From Longimicrobiales bacterium (GTDB taxonomy: Bacteria > Gemmatimonadota > Gemmatimonadetes > Longimicrobiales > Gaopeijiaceae): a stretch of 64,000 bases of DNA. A program made the translations under genes and the position numbers. The first letter of the stretch is position 1; the number at the start of each line of letters is the position of its first letter. Below are positions 9,153 through 18,717 of this stretch, piece by piece. The notes under the pieces are model-generated. The model saw nothing but the letters and a program-made list of their open reading frames with translations, did not search any database and was not told the origin of the DNA. The stretch is taken from assembly GCA_029245345.1 (NCBI GenBank), contig JAQWPM010000024.1, positions 62,001 through 126,000 on the forward strand. The letters are read 5' to 3'.

Positions 9153-10454
9153 TCATCCACCTCGAATGCTGTCGGCCTGCGCCTTGAGGCTCACCCTCAC
9201 AGCCGTCTGATCGGATTTGAGGGTGCCCCGTAGCAAGTCGTTCGTTTCATATGGATCCGATAGCAGGTCGTACATCTCTTCGTCGCCATCGGCGTTCTCG
9301 ATCAGCTTGTACCGTTGTTCGCGCAGCGTCCACACGTCCCGCGATCCGTCGTCGATCTCGCTGTACTGGACGTCGCGGTGTGTGCCGGCGGTCGTCAGGA
9401 GCGGTAGAAAGCTGCGGCTGTCGTGCACCTCGGTGACGTTCACCCCTGCCAGAGCCGCGATCGTTGCGTACAGGTCAGTGCCGTTGATGAGACTGTCGTC
9501 GAGACCTGTTCGCCCGACCCGATTGCCGGACACGAACATCGGCGTGTTGATGCCGCCCTGGTATAGGGAACCCTTCGATGTCGCGTTGCCATACGGGGCT
9601 TGAGCCACGCGAGGGGGCGTGCCGTTGTCGCCCAAGAAGATGATGGTCGTGTTGGACCGCTCATCGGGTGACATGCTGCCAAGAAGGCGGCCGATCTGAA
9701 AGTCCATTGCTTCGATGGCGGCCATGTAGTGCCGCGACGCGTCCATGCCGTTCGAGTACTCGGGTAGCGCGCCTTGGCTGTGCATGCCGGATGGCGCCTC
9801 ATGGAAGGGGGCGTGCGGCGCGTTGTAGGCAAGCCACATGAACCACGAATCGTCCTGCTGCTCGATCCACTCGATGGCTCGATCCGTGAGGACTTCGGTG
9901 ACGTACCCGGTATTGGTGGACGTCACGCCGTCCTCAGTGAACTGCCAGTTGTAGTAGTCGGCTACGCCGGCGCCTAGGATTCCGGCGAAGTGGTCTATGC
10001 CGAGTGACTCAGGGTTGAAGCCGGATGTGCCGGACAGGTGCCACTTCCCGATCACCGCGGTCGCGATCGCGTGATTCGTCTGGTTGCTGATGTAGTCCTG
10101 AAGGACCTCCTCGGAAGCCGGCAGAGTGCGCCCAGACCACGTCACCCCAGTCCGGAAACCGTATTTGCCGGTGATGATCGAGGCGCGAGTCGGTGCGCAG
10201 GAGGGATTCACCCACAGATTCGTGAACGTCAGTCCACGGTTCGCGATGTCGTCGAGGTTCGGCGTAGTCGCTTTGGCGAACCCTTCAGGAAACCCGTTCG
10301 TCGCGTCCTTGCCCATGTCATCTGCGATCACGAACAGGATGTTCTCCCCGACGGCCATCGGCGGAATCACGTCCACCGGGCCGGGCATATCTTCCGTGTG
10401 GCATCCCATGGCGATCGCGATAGCCATGGGTATCAGCGAATGTCTGGAAAGCAT
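9153..10454 (-). CDS. Sulfatase family lipoprotein
   Basis: A 433-residue alkaline-phosphatase-superfamily sulfatase. A signal peptide with a lipobox-like MGC at residues 16-18 suggests export. The formylglycine motif is present as C86-A-P-T-R, and metal-binding elements include FVIADDMG near residue 41 and IFLGDNGT further on. Neighbours on the same strand are an M28 peptidase and an unknown secreted protein, so this may be the last gene of a secreted-hydrolase transcript. The substrate cannot be told from sequence. Activity would need a formylglycine-generating enzyme, which is not in the window. Confidence 0.9.
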   Translation of the reverse strand: MLSRHSLIPMAIAIAMGCHTEDMPGPVDVIPPMAVGENILFVIADDMGKDATNGFPEGFAKATTPNLDDIANRGLTFTNLWVNPSCAPTRASIITGKYGFRTGVTWSGRTLPASEEVLQDYISNQTNHAIATAVIGKWHLSGTSGFNPESLGIDHFAGILGAGVADYYNWQFTEDGVTSTNTGYVTEVLTDRAIEWIEQQDDSWFMWLAYNAPHAPFHEAPSGMHSQGALPEYSNGMDASRHYMAAIEAMDFQIGRLLGSMSPDERSNTTIIFLGDNGTPPRVAQAPYGNATSKGSLYQGGINTPMFVSGNRVGRTGLDDSLINGTDLYATIAALAGVNVTEVHDSRSFLPLLTTAGTHRDVQYSEIDDGSRDVWTLREQRYKLIENADGDEEMYDLLSDPYETNDLLRGTLKSDQTAVRVSLKAQADSIRGG

Positions 10455-10511
10455 GGAATGTCCTAAGGCGAGGTGTGCTTACTCGTTAGGAGTCCATGTC
10501 GGGCGGGTTCG

Positions 10512-11984
10512 TTAGTCCCCTATGGGCCGCACCCTCGGAATTCGTTCGTCTAGCTGGGCGGCCTGCCAGGCGAAGTGGGCGAGGAAGATCGCCTGCTGCT
10601 TGAGTTCGTCCTCTGACATGCGTTCTGGCCAGTCCGCGTTTGTATGGCGGGTGCGCTCGTCGTAGCCGTCGAAGTCTTTGATAGCATTGAATGCGGCCAG
10701 GCCCATTTGATCGAATGGGACGTGGTCTGTGCTCCCGATGCCCTCGACGACATTCCTCGTGATGCCGAGGTCGCTCAGTGGCTCTAGCCACGCGTCAAAG
10801 ATCCTCTTGGCGGCCGTGTTCTCCTGCATGTACCAGCCCAGCGACCGGCCTGACCCTGGGTCGTCGTTGAGGTAGACGGACAGATTATCCTGGGACGCCT
10901 CGTCGGCGAGGTGTTCTTCGATATAAGCGCGGGCTCCGAGCAGGCCCTGTTCTTCACCGGACCAGAGGGCGAAGCGGATGGTGCGCCGCGGCTGAGCGTC
11001 GAGTGCGGCGAGAAGGCGGGCGGCCTCGATCACCGCGAGGGCTCCGTCACCATTGTCCGTTGCGCCGGAAGCGGTGTGCCAAGAGTCCAGATGTGCGCCG
11101 ACCAGAACCACTTGGTCTCGGAGTGCGGGATCGGTGCCGGGGATGTCGGCGATCACGTTGAAGGTCCGGGATTCGGTGTCGAACGCGGTGCGCAGTTCGA
11201 CTCGGAGTTCGACGGGAAGCCCTCGCTGACTCAGTCGCACGATCATGTTGTACTGCTCAGCGGAGAGCACCATGGCGGGCGGGGCGTCCTCTGGTGTGTT
11301 CCGATTGCCAAGCACACCCACGGTGCCGTCACGATAGTGGCTGGGCCGGATAATGACTCCAGCCCCCAACTCACTGAGGAGCGCATTCATCTCCCGAGTC
11401 GGCGTGGTCGAACGGACCTGGATCCGGGGCGGATTACCGGTGCGGACCCCGTCGGCTTCCATGCCTGGCTGAGGGCGGTCTAGGTCTCTGAACTCCTCCT
11501 GCGGTTGGTGCGTGAGGACGACAGCTCCGCGCAGGGCGGAGGCCATTGCTCGGATCTGGTCCGCCGTCTTGTCACCGACGTAGACGACGTTGCCTTCGAC
11601 GACTCCAGCGGTAGAGGCGGTCCAGGCGTCTGCGAAGGCGTTCAGCGGCATGTACCTGGGGGCTGTCATCTCAACGGACAGTTTCTTGAGCGTCCAGCCT
11701 CGCCCGAACTCGAACGGCTCGAGCCTGGCGTCGGTCAGTCCCCACTCGGCGAATCGATCGCGGGCCCAATTCGCAGCCTGGTCGTATGCGGGTGAGCCCG
11801 TCAGCCGTGCCCCGATTTCATCTGTCAGGGTGTGATATAGATAGAGAGCCTGTGAGCGATCTGACCCCTCTTCAATAATGCGAGCCGTCATCTCTCGATC
11901 GACCGCGACCTGAGCATGAGCGAGTGGCGGGGCGGCCAGTATGGAGAACACTGCGCCGATCATGAGGTGGCGGATACGCATCAT
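10512..11984 (-). CDS. Secreted M28 family zinc peptidase
   Basis: A 490-residue secreted M28 aminopeptidase/carboxypeptidase-like enzyme. I start at the ATG at 11984, which opens a clear signal peptide (MIGAVFSILAAPPLAHA); an open stretch extends upstream to 12053 but lacks signal-peptide character. Zinc-site blocks are VGAHLDSWHTASGATDNGDG, then ALWSGEEQGLLG and YLNDDPGSG, with a late His in GSTDHVPF. An inserted PA-like region lies in the first half. A paralogue of similar design lies at 59185-60780. Confidence 0.9.
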   Translation of the reverse strand: MMRIRHLMIGAVFSILAAPPLAHAQVAVDREMTARIIEEGSDRSQALYLYHTLTDEIGARLTGSPAYDQAANWARDRFAEWGLTDARLEPFEFGRGWTLKKLSVEMTAPRYMPLNAFADAWTASTAGVVEGNVVYVGDKTADQIRAMASALRGAVVLTHQPQEEFRDLDRPQPGMEADGVRTGNPPRIQVRSTTPTREMNALLSELGAGVIIRPSHYRDGTVGVLGNRNTPEDAPPAMVLSAEQYNMIVRLSQRGLPVELRVELRTAFDTESRTFNVIADIPGTDPALRDQVVLVGAHLDSWHTASGATDNGDGALAVIEAARLLAALDAQPRRTIRFALWSGEEQGLLGARAYIEEHLADEASQDNLSVYLNDDPGSGRSLGWYMQENTAAKRIFDAWLEPLSDLGITRNVVEGIGSTDHVPFDQMGLAAFNAIKDFDGYDERTRHTNADWPERMSEDELKQQAIFLAHFAWQAAQLDERIPRVRPIGD

Positions 11985-12060
11985 CGACCTAACCAGGGAA
12001 TGGGAGAGTTGAACAAAGTCGTGAATTCCTGCAGGGTGCGGTGCATCGTCCATGGGTCAC

Positions 12061-12603
12061 TTAGCGGCCCGGGATCATGAGGTGTGCCCCGCCCGTGCCG
12101 GCCTGCATCAGGTAGATGCCCCCGAAGTCGCGGGTGACAGGGAATCCCGTGGATTCGGCGGTCGCACCGGGCACCGCAACGGTCACGTGAATTCCGGCGC
12201 TGGCGTGGTCCGGACCTTGCGCCGCGTACCAGACTGAGCCGTACTCGACGGACGCTCGTGTGCCATCGGCCTCAGCCGCAGTAATGAGCGCGCGTTCCTC
12301 GGCACCATCCGCAGTTTGGGCACGGAAGCGGCGGTTTTGTGCAACGCGTTCGAGGTTCGTGATGTGTGTGCACTGGACCGCGAAGGGCCTGCGGTCACGC
12401 TCATCTGAACGATCGTAACAGACCAGGTGGTTCGAGCCCTCTCTGAGGGTCTCGTAGCTATGGTCCGCGTTCCACTTGATGACGGTCGCGGCGTCCTGTG
12501 CCCGGCTGGGAGCGGGGGTCAGAGCGATTTCGATCTCGCTCTGTGCGTGCACGCCCGACGAAAGAGTGAGAATCCCGACCATCGCGATGATGAGGGTCTT
12601 CAT
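12061..12603 (-). CDS. Secreted protein, unknown function
   Basis: A 180-residue protein with a good signal peptide (MKTLIIAMVGILTLSSGVHA, cleavage after AHA-like VHA-Q). The mature part is polar, with two Cys residues (CYDRSD and QCTH) that could form a disulfide, and no motif I recognise. It lies just upstream of the M28 peptidase gene on the same strand (76 bases apart) and may share a transcript with it. Confidence 0.7.
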   Translation of the reverse strand: MKTLIIAMVGILTLSSGVHAQSEIEIALTPAPSRAQDAATVIKWNADHSYETLREGSNHLVCYDRSDERDRRPFAVQCTHITNLERVAQNRRFRAQTADGAEERALITAAEADGTRASVEYGSVWYAAQGPDHASAGIHVTVAVPGATAESTGFPVTRDFGGIYLMQAGTGGAHLMIPGR

Positions 12604-12724
12604 GAGTGCCTCCCGGCTACCAGTTCAGGGGTGCTCCCCGTCAGCGAGCCGACGACTCGCTACATGAGGAAGATCCACAATATGTGGCAGCCCTGTCCGG
12701 TCAAGCCGGGCGCTGACCTCGGAC

Positions 12725-14035
12725 CTACTTGTCGCGTCGCTTTCCGTACCGCCGTCTACGGGGCCTAGAACTCTTCTCTTCTTCCGTCTTCTTGGCTTCG
12801 GGCTTCTTCTTGCCGTTCTTGGCGGCAGCTCTCTCGCGGTCCTCCCGACGCTTCTTCTGGATCGCGGCGATGCGCTGCCCGCGAGGCACTTCGAGCGGTG
12901 CCTCAGCGGTCGCTTGGTAGGCGAAGCCTTCAAGCTGTGAGCGTGGAATCGTTGTTCCCACGGCGCGCTCGATGCGCTTCATATCGCCCTCTTCTTCTGG
13001 GGACACCAAGCTGAACGCGTCTCCGACCCTTTCCGCGCGAGCAGTGCGTCCCACTCGGTGGATGTAGTCCTCGGGAACCTTGGGTATGTCGAAGTTCACG
13101 ACATGTCCTAGCGATTCCACATCGATCCCGCGCGCGGCGATGTCCGTCGCAACGAGTACTCGGAAGTCCCCGGCCTTGAAGCCGGCGAGGGCTCGCGTTC
13201 GCTGGGCTTGAGAACGATTTCCGTGAATCCGCTCGGCAGTGATACCGTTGCGGCTCAGGAGTTTGGTGACACGGTCGGCCCGGTGCTTCGTGCGAGTGAA
13301 GACCAGGGCGTCGTCCATATCACCTCGCTTGAGGAGCTCGACGAGCAAGCTTCCCTTGAGCGAGGCGGGCACGGGGTACAGCGTCTGAGCTATGCCTTTC
13401 GCAGGCGCGGCTTTGCGCTGGAGCGCGATCTTGACTGGGTTCTTCAGGATCTCCCTGGTCAGCTTTTCGATCTGCGGCGGCATGGTCGCGCTGAAGAAGA
13501 AGGTCTGCTTCACGGTCGGGATGTGCTTCAGGACACGCCGGATGTCCGGCAGGAAGCCCATATCGAGCATGCGATCTGCTTCATCGAGGACCAAGTACTC
13601 CAAGCCGGCCAGCTTGGCGTAGGGATACTGGAAGTGATCGAGGAGCCTGCCGGGCGTGGCGACGATGATGTCGGCGCCTTGTCGGAAGGCTCTCTCTTGG
13701 GGCCCCATGCCGACTCCGCCGTATACGGGCTCGGCTTTCAGCTTGGTGTGCCGCGCCAGGTCCTTAACGTCATCGACGATCTGGAGGGCCAATTCCCGCG
13801 TCGGAGCCAGGACGAGCGCGCCCGTCGTGCCTCTCGGTCGGTCCATCAGCTTGTGGAGAATGGGGAGCACGAAGGCGGCGGTCTTACCGCTGCCGGTCGC
13901 TGCGCAGGCGAGAAGGTCACGTCCCTCAAGCGCGGGTGGGATCGCCTCTGCCTGAATGGGGGTGGGGTGTGTGAAGCCGAGATCGTCGACACCGCGAAGA
14001 AGCCTAGGGTCGAGCGCTAGGGCAGAAAATGCCAA
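12725..14035 (-). CDS. rhlE: DEAD-box RNA helicase, RhlE-like
   Basis: A 436-residue ATP-dependent RNA helicase. The start is a TTG giving MAFSALALDPRLL, the expected N-terminus of RhlE-type proteins. Motifs run in order: Q motif (FTHPTPIQ), Walker A ATGSGKT, PTRELALQ, DEAD as VLDEADRMLD, SAT in FFSATMPP, and HRVGRTARA. The C-terminus is Lys/Arg/Glu-rich and disordered, typical of RNA-chaperone tails. Such proteins act in ribosome assembly and RNA decay. The gene stands alone. Confidence 0.93.
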   Translation of the reverse strand: MAFSALALDPRLLRGVDDLGFTHPTPIQAEAIPPALEGRDLLACAATGSGKTAAFVLPILHKLMDRPRGTTGALVLAPTRELALQIVDDVKDLARHTKLKAEPVYGGVGMGPQERAFRQGADIIVATPGRLLDHFQYPYAKLAGLEYLVLDEADRMLDMGFLPDIRRVLKHIPTVKQTFFFSATMPPQIEKLTREILKNPVKIALQRKAAPAKGIAQTLYPVPASLKGSLLVELLKRGDMDDALVFTRTKHRADRVTKLLSRNGITAERIHGNRSQAQRTRALAGFKAGDFRVLVATDIAARGIDVESLGHVVNFDIPKVPEDYIHRVGRTARAERVGDAFSLVSPEEEGDMKRIERAVGTTIPRSQLEGFAYQATAEAPLEVPRGQRIAAIQKKRREDRERAAAKNGKKKPEAKKTEEEKSSRPRRRRYGKRRDK

Positions 14036-14369
14036 AATGATTTGTCCGGTTTTTTAAAGCACAGCAGGCCGGCCGGTACATCCGGCGCGATAAGCTGGCG
14101 TATTATTCAGCAATTGGAGTCGGCTCACTCGAAGAGGAGCCGTGGGGGGGTGAGAACCCCGCAGCCGGGAACGTAGCGGAAGTGGAGGTGAGCTGAAGGG
14201 GCAGGACGGCTAGCACGTAGGGCTTTCGGGGGACCACGGCACAATCATCAAAAGACATGAGACTACACGGCCGGTTGGTCTTGGGCGGTATGTTCGCGGG
14301 GACGGGCTTATGGACCAAGCTTCGCGCCGCCCTCGGAGGTAACCGCGGGGCGAAGAAGGAGGACTAGCT
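14036..14369. other. Gene-poor interval between helicase and S9 peptidase genes
   Basis: This 334-base stretch holds no convincing long gene. It contains short GC hairpins (CGGCTC/GAGCCG near 14122-14143 and a GGGG/CCCC pair just after) and one 36-codon plus-strand ORF listed separately. I found no riboswitch consensus. The 5' regulatory region of rhlE must lie at its left end. Confidence 0.4.
14257..14367 (+). CDS. Possible 36-residue small protein
   Basis: An ATG-started ORF (MRLHGRLVLGGMFAGTG...) with a weakly hydrophobic first half and a basic, then acidic, end (RGAKKED). No ribosome site of note precedes it. It is the only plausible reading frame on the plus strand here. It could equally be chance. 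Confidence 0.2.
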   Translation: MRLHGRLVLGGMFAGTGLWTKLRAALGGNRGAKKED

Positions 14370-17126
14370 CTAGCGACCGCCTTCGTTCCGGCCCTTCTGC
14401 TCTAACCAGGACGCCTGCGAGCTAATCCACTCAGCTGGCTCGTCTCCCTTCAGATGGTGTCCGAAGAAGTCCAGAATCCGCTGCTGGTAGTCCGCCTGAT
14501 TTTCCTCTCCTCGTAGGCCGTGTCCCTCTCCGTAGTAGACCAGCATGGTCAGCTCCTTCTCGGCCCGGCGAGCGATGTTGTAGAGTTCTGTGCTCTGGCC
14601 CCAGTGCACGTTCTGGTCGTTGTCACCGACCTCGAGAAGCATCGGTGTGCTCAGTGACTCGATGTTGAAGACTGCTGAATTCCTGATGAAGGCTTCCTGA
14701 TCCACGTAGTAGGGCACCTCCATACGCTCTTGTCCGGTCTCGAAATGGCCGGATTCGGGAATGCTCGCGGACCAGAAGATCGACCCGTACATCGTGATCA
14801 GGTTGCTGATACCGGCGCCGGAAATCGATGCTGCGAAGATGTCGGTGTACGTCGGGACGAATTGAGCCTGGTAGCCGCCCCACGAGTGTCCGATCAACCC
14901 TACACGGTCCGCGTCGATCATGCCCGTCTCGACTGCTGCGGCCACAGCGCGCTCCAGCGTCTTGGCTGAAGAAACGCCTGGGTCGCGCGCGTCGAAGAGG
15001 ATGTCCGGCTGAAGTACGAAGTAACCCTCTGCGCTCCACACTGACGGGTTGTAGTAGTTGCGATGCGTAGGCGCCGAATACTGCTTCGCTGACTGTGACC
15101 GGAACTCGTAGATGTACGTGATCATCGGGTACGTCTTCGACGGGTCGTAATCGGCTGGGTAGAAGAGTGCCCCCTGGAGTTGGGTTCCGTTGTGATTCGT
15201 GTACTGAATCAGCTCGGTGTGGCCCCACGCGTAGTCGTCTTGGAATGGATTCGTATTGGTGACTTGGCGCGTGTCGTCGAATGCGTCACCCACGAAGTAG
15301 TCAGGCGAGTCGTCAAAGTCTTGAGCGACATATGCGAAGACGTCTGCTTCGGACGCCTTGGTGAACCGGCCGACGTTGTCGTCTTCGTACACGAGCTGGT
15401 CGACGCCACCACTCTGGACCCGACCAATTCCGTGGTGGAGCGTCCACTTGCCCCGGAGTGACACGTAGAGATCGTCCGTGTCGTAGGCGTCGGCCTCCGA
15501 GTCGAGGCGCACCACACGGTGTGCGATCTCGTCGCCGCTTCCGTCTGTCAGCCTGCGTGGAGCACCGTCTATCGGGAGCTCCCAGACGTCGAATTCGTCG
15601 TAGATGAGTAGGGACTCGTCATCCGTCGTCCATCCGGCGACCCCGAAAGACGGTACTTCGGGGACGGGATGGTCGCTGGCTGTATTGGCGAAAGACACGC
15701 CGGCAGCTGCGGACAGTTCCAGGGTCCGATCCGTGTCTCGGTCGAAGGCGAAGAACTGACCGCCCTTGTAGAAATGCACGTATCGTCCCGTGCTACTCAC
15801 GCCGTACGGGAAGCCCACACCCTCAGCCGCGACGGTGCGCTCGCCCGACGCAGGGTCGATCACGATCAGGTCTGAACTCGGCCGGCCGAACATGGCCTCG
15901 AATTCGTATGCGTCGCCGTTCGTGCCGAGCAGCACCGCTCCCCCGGCCATGACGCGCGGATTGTCCACGGTGTCGTCGGTTAGGCCCAGGACCCGGTCGT
16001 CGTCCAAGTGCCACACGAAGATCTCGTTTTGCCGTTCGTCGTTTCGTTCGTCGCGCTTCTGCGTAGGCAGCGTAAGCACGTCGGTCGACCGCCAGATCTC
16101 CATCTGCGCCGGATCGAGGTCGAGGCCCTCTGGGTTGTCGCCGTCATCATCATCGGCTTCTTCGCCGTCGCTGTCCTCCTCGTGATCTCCCTCTTCATCC
16201 TCATCGGATTCCGCAGCCTCCCACTCCTTCACGCCGAAGAAGATCGAAGACCCGTCGTCGGCCCAGGTCAGCGACCGATAGTCTACGATCCGCTGATCGG
16301 TGCCGATCGCGGATTCCGTGGTCGGATCCAAGGTCTGTGCGTTCGCGGACCCAGCGAGTCCGCGCCATGCGAGTAGCACGTGGCTCGATTCTTCGCGCTC
16401 GTCGTCCTCGAACGCACGCAGGACCGCCAAGTCCGAAGATTCGTCCCGCCAGGTGAGTTGGGCGTACTCCTTACCGCTGGAGTCGAGGCTGCGGACGCGC
16501 CCGGAGGCCGCATCATACAGTTGTACTCCGTTTCCGACGCCATCTTCACCATGGACTGCGAAGGCGAAGAGGGCTCCCTCGTCCTGCCAAGCCCAGGACG
16601 CGACGTTTCCGAAGCTCACGCGCTGTTGGTTGGCGATCTCCTCGAGGATGACGTTGCTTGTGCCGTCATCGGGGTAGCGGGCTATGGCGATGTGAGAACC
16701 GCCCCCACCCCACGCGAATCGCTGAACCTCGGAGATCACCCGTTGCTCGCCAGTGACGAGACTCAGAAGTCCGAGGTCGTCACGCACCGCCTCATCACTC
16801 TCCTCAAGGGCTTCACGATCCTCCTGTGATTTGCCGATCGCATAGGCCACCCAGCGTCCGTCTTTGGAGAAGCTCGTCCGGGTCCCGTACGCGACTACGA
16901 TGACGGAGTCCGTTCCTGTGTTGTGGAGGCGAAGTTCAGTTTCACCGTTCGTCCGCGAGATGGGCGCCGCGAGCCATTCACCGTTCGGGGAAAGCGAGCC
17001 GAAGCCTAGGGATTCCCACTTCTGATAGTCGTCGGGCTGGACTGGGTTTTGGGCCTGCGCGGGAGCTACGGCGCCAAGGGTCACCAGGAGAGCCAGCAGT
17101 GTGTGGAAAGCGGGTGTCTTCATCAT
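14370..17126 (-). CDS. Secreted S9 family serine peptidase (prolyl oligopeptidase type)
   Basis: A 918-residue exported S9 peptidase: an N-terminal beta-propeller-like region followed by an alpha/beta-hydrolase domain. I start at the ATG at 17126, which opens the signal peptide (FHTLLALLVTLGAVAPAQA); 17165 is an in-frame alternative. The nucleophile Ser is in GLIGHSWGGYQ (codon 14883-14885, about residue 748), the Asp in EVGDNDQNVHW and the His in YGEGHGLRG. A strongly acidic insert of about 35 residues lies near residues 305-340 (ESDEDEEGDHEEDSDGEEAD), unusual for the family. It probably degrades peptides outside the cell. Confidence 0.92.
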   Translation of the reverse strand: MMKTPAFHTLLALLVTLGAVAPAQAQNPVQPDDYQKWESLGFGSLSPNGEWLAAPISRTNGETELRLHNTGTDSVIVVAYGTRTSFSKDGRWVAYAIGKSQEDREALEESDEAVRDDLGLLSLVTGEQRVISEVQRFAWGGGGSHIAIARYPDDGTSNVILEEIANQQRVSFGNVASWAWQDEGALFAFAVHGEDGVGNGVQLYDAASGRVRSLDSSGKEYAQLTWRDESSDLAVLRAFEDDEREESSHVLLAWRGLAGSANAQTLDPTTESAIGTDQRIVDYRSLTWADDGSSIFFGVKEWEAAESDEDEEGDHEEDSDGEEADDDDGDNPEGLDLDPAQMEIWRSTDVLTLPTQKRDERNDERQNEIFVWHLDDDRVLGLTDDTVDNPRVMAGGAVLLGTNGDAYEFEAMFGRPSSDLIVIDPASGERTVAAEGVGFPYGVSSTGRYVHFYKGGQFFAFDRDTDRTLELSAAAGVSFANTASDHPVPEVPSFGVAGWTTDDESLLIYDEFDVWELPIDGAPRRLTDGSGDEIAHRVVRLDSEADAYDTDDLYVSLRGKWTLHHGIGRVQSGGVDQLVYEDDNVGRFTKASEADVFAYVAQDFDDSPDYFVGDAFDDTRQVTNTNPFQDDYAWGHTELIQYTNHNGTQLQGALFYPADYDPSKTYPMITYIYEFRSQSAKQYSAPTHRNYYNPSVWSAEGYFVLQPDILFDARDPGVSSAKTLERAVAAAVETGMIDADRVGLIGHSWGGYQAQFVPTYTDIFAASISGAGISNLITMYGSIFWSASIPESGHFETGQERMEVPYYVDQEAFIRNSAVFNIESLSTPMLLEVGDNDQNVHWGQSTELYNIARRAEKELTMLVYYGEGHGLRGEENQADYQQRILDFFGHHLKGDEPAEWISSQASWLEQKGRNEGGR

Positions 17127-17264
17127 CGTCGTCAGAACGTGGATCGTGTGGTACTGCAATCTCATGATCGCGTCAGATGTGGGGTGGCGCTACTGGTACA
17201 ACCGCTTGCCGCCGAGCCCACTGCGGCTAATCTCTTCGGTCGATTCCCTCGCCCGAGAAACGCC

Positions 17265-17870
17265 GTGAAGAAGACCCTCCTTGCAGCACTCGCTGTTGTC
17301 GCCTTTGTCGCGTGCGCGGATGCGCCTGAGCCCGAGGGCGCTGACGCGGCTGCAGATGACCCCCAGCTGATGTTCTGGGCGTCGCTCGAGTCCATTTGTG
17401 GACAGGCTTTTGAGGGACAAGTCGTCGAGAGTGTCCCAGCCGACGAGACAATGGATTCTGAGCGTATGGTGATGCACGTTCGTTCGTGCGGGCCCGGGGA
17501 GATTCGAATCCCGTTTTACGTCGGTGAAGATCGGTCGCGCACTTGGGTTCTTACGACGACGCGTGCCGGCATACGTCTCAAGCATGACCATCGGCATGAG
17601 GACGGCTCGGAGGATGAGGTGACCCAGTACGGTGGTGACACCAATGGGATTGGGTCCGCGACGTCCCAGGACTTCCATGCCGACGCGTTCACAGCGGAGC
17701 TCGTATCCACGGCGGCGAACAACATTTGGACGGTTGAAGTCGAGGCCGGCGGGACGTTCGCCTATGCGCTGCGCCGGACCGGATCGGATCGGGCGTTTCG
17801 TGTGGAATTCGACCTAACGAAGCCGATTGAGACGCCACTGGCACCGTGGGGTGCAGAGGCGAAAAATTGA
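17265..17870 (+). CDS. Lipoprotein, unknown function
   Basis: A 201-residue protein starting at a GTG that opens a lipoprotein signal (LLAALAVVAFVACAD). The mature N-terminus is Ala/Asp/Glu-rich, followed by a compact domain with two Cys residues (ESICGQAFEG and VRSCGPGE) and conserved-looking aromatics. No family recognised. It is divergent from the S9 peptidase gene and convergent with the interrupted lipoprotein gene at 18005-18709. Confidence 0.7.
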   Translation: MKKTLLAALAVVAFVACADAPEPEGADAAADDPQLMFWASLESICGQAFEGQVVESVPADETMDSERMVMHVRSCGPGEIRIPFYVGEDRSRTWVLTTTRAGIRLKHDHRHEDGSEDEVTQYGGDTNGIGSATSQDFHADAFTAELVSTAANNIWTVEVEAGGTFAYALRRTGSDRAFRVEFDLTKPIETPLAPWGAEAKN

Positions 17871-17940
17871 TTCGGCCCGACGGGTGATAGGCCTCGATCC
17901 GAAGAAGGCACTCGTCTCCGAATAGCGACTCCCGAAGACT

Positions 17941-17992
17941 CCCCTCTTCGCAGGCCTGCCATCGGATATGCGGCGGCCCTGCGAAGGGAGGG
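17941..17992. terminator. Hairpin between convergent genes
   Basis: CCTCTTCGCAGG (17943-17954) pairs with CCTGCGAAGGG (17978-17988), eleven consecutive pairs including one G-U. It sits between the stops of two convergent genes. There is no T-run on either side, so its terminator role is inferred from position. Confidence 0.5.
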
Positions 17993-18004
17993 TGGTGGGT
18001 CGAA

Positions 18005-18709
18005 CTAGCGCGTGCCGCCGGACTCCCGATTGTCGACCAGTCGTATCTCTGGAGTGCCACCCGGCCCGGCGCTGAAGGAATGCACGATCATCAGGCGATC
18101 CTCGGCTAGGAGCTCGAACGTATCCGTCACTTTTCCGCCGCCGTCGATCTCGCGCTCCATCTTCGGTTTCGTGTCGTCCCAGCCGAGCTTCGCCTCGTAT
18201 TCAACGGGTCCATCTTCGACTGCTATGTCGTCACCCGTCATTGGGAGTTGGAGGCCACGGCCGCGCCGGTCTGGAGTGTAGGTGAATACCGAATCGGTAA
18301 TCATGAGGGTCAATCGTGCGGGGCGTTCCGCGCCCATCCGCCGGGTCGCCTGCATGCCTTCGGGGCTCATTGAGCTTCCGCCTCCGCGACCGCGACCGCG
18401 ACCGCCTCCGGCTCCACCGCCACCTCTGCCGCCGCCACCACCTCGACCACCTCGTCCAGCCGCTCTGCCGAAATCACCGCCACCACCACCCGCGATGGTG
18501 CCTGGTTCCTGCTGGCCGCGGCGCCCCTGATTTGCCCTGGGGGCTGGATCACTCGAGTCGACGTCGAGCACCTATGTCCCGCTGTACTGAGCGTAGAGGG
18601 CCTGGGTCTCGGGACCTTGGATCCCAGGGCCACCGGATGCGCAGGCGACTGAGAGTCCCCCGGCGAGAAGGGATCCCATCAGTCGGAGACTTCTAGCAAG
18701 TCCATTCAT
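18005..18709 (-). pseudogene. Gly/Arg-rich lipoprotein gene interrupted by an in-frame TAG
   Basis: The frame opens at the ATG at 18709 with a lipoprotein signal (MGSLLAGGLSVACASGG). It reads to YAQYSGT, meets TAG at 18572-18574, and continues in the same frame for 188 more codons starting VLDVDSSDPAP. Related secreted proteins carry a GTW-(V/T)-L-D pattern here, so TAG most likely replaces TGG (Trp). Downstream lie a long Gly/Arg low-complexity run (about codons 20-65 after the stop) and a C-terminal domain with TLMITDSVFTYTPDRRGRG and DRLMIVHSFSAG, unknown in function. The coherent frame on both sides argues for a very recent nonsense change, sequence error or readthrough. Confidence 0.75.
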
Positions 18710-18717
18710 GGCGGTGC

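Noticed and set aside
14103-14318. 71-codon minus-strand ORF between the helicase and S9 genes
   Set aside because: Pro/Ser-rich without start signal, hydrophobic core or family resemblance.
17500-17520. TTCGAATCCC resembling a tRNA T-arm
   Set aside because: It is inside the lipoprotein coding frame and no acceptor or anticodon stem can be formed around it.
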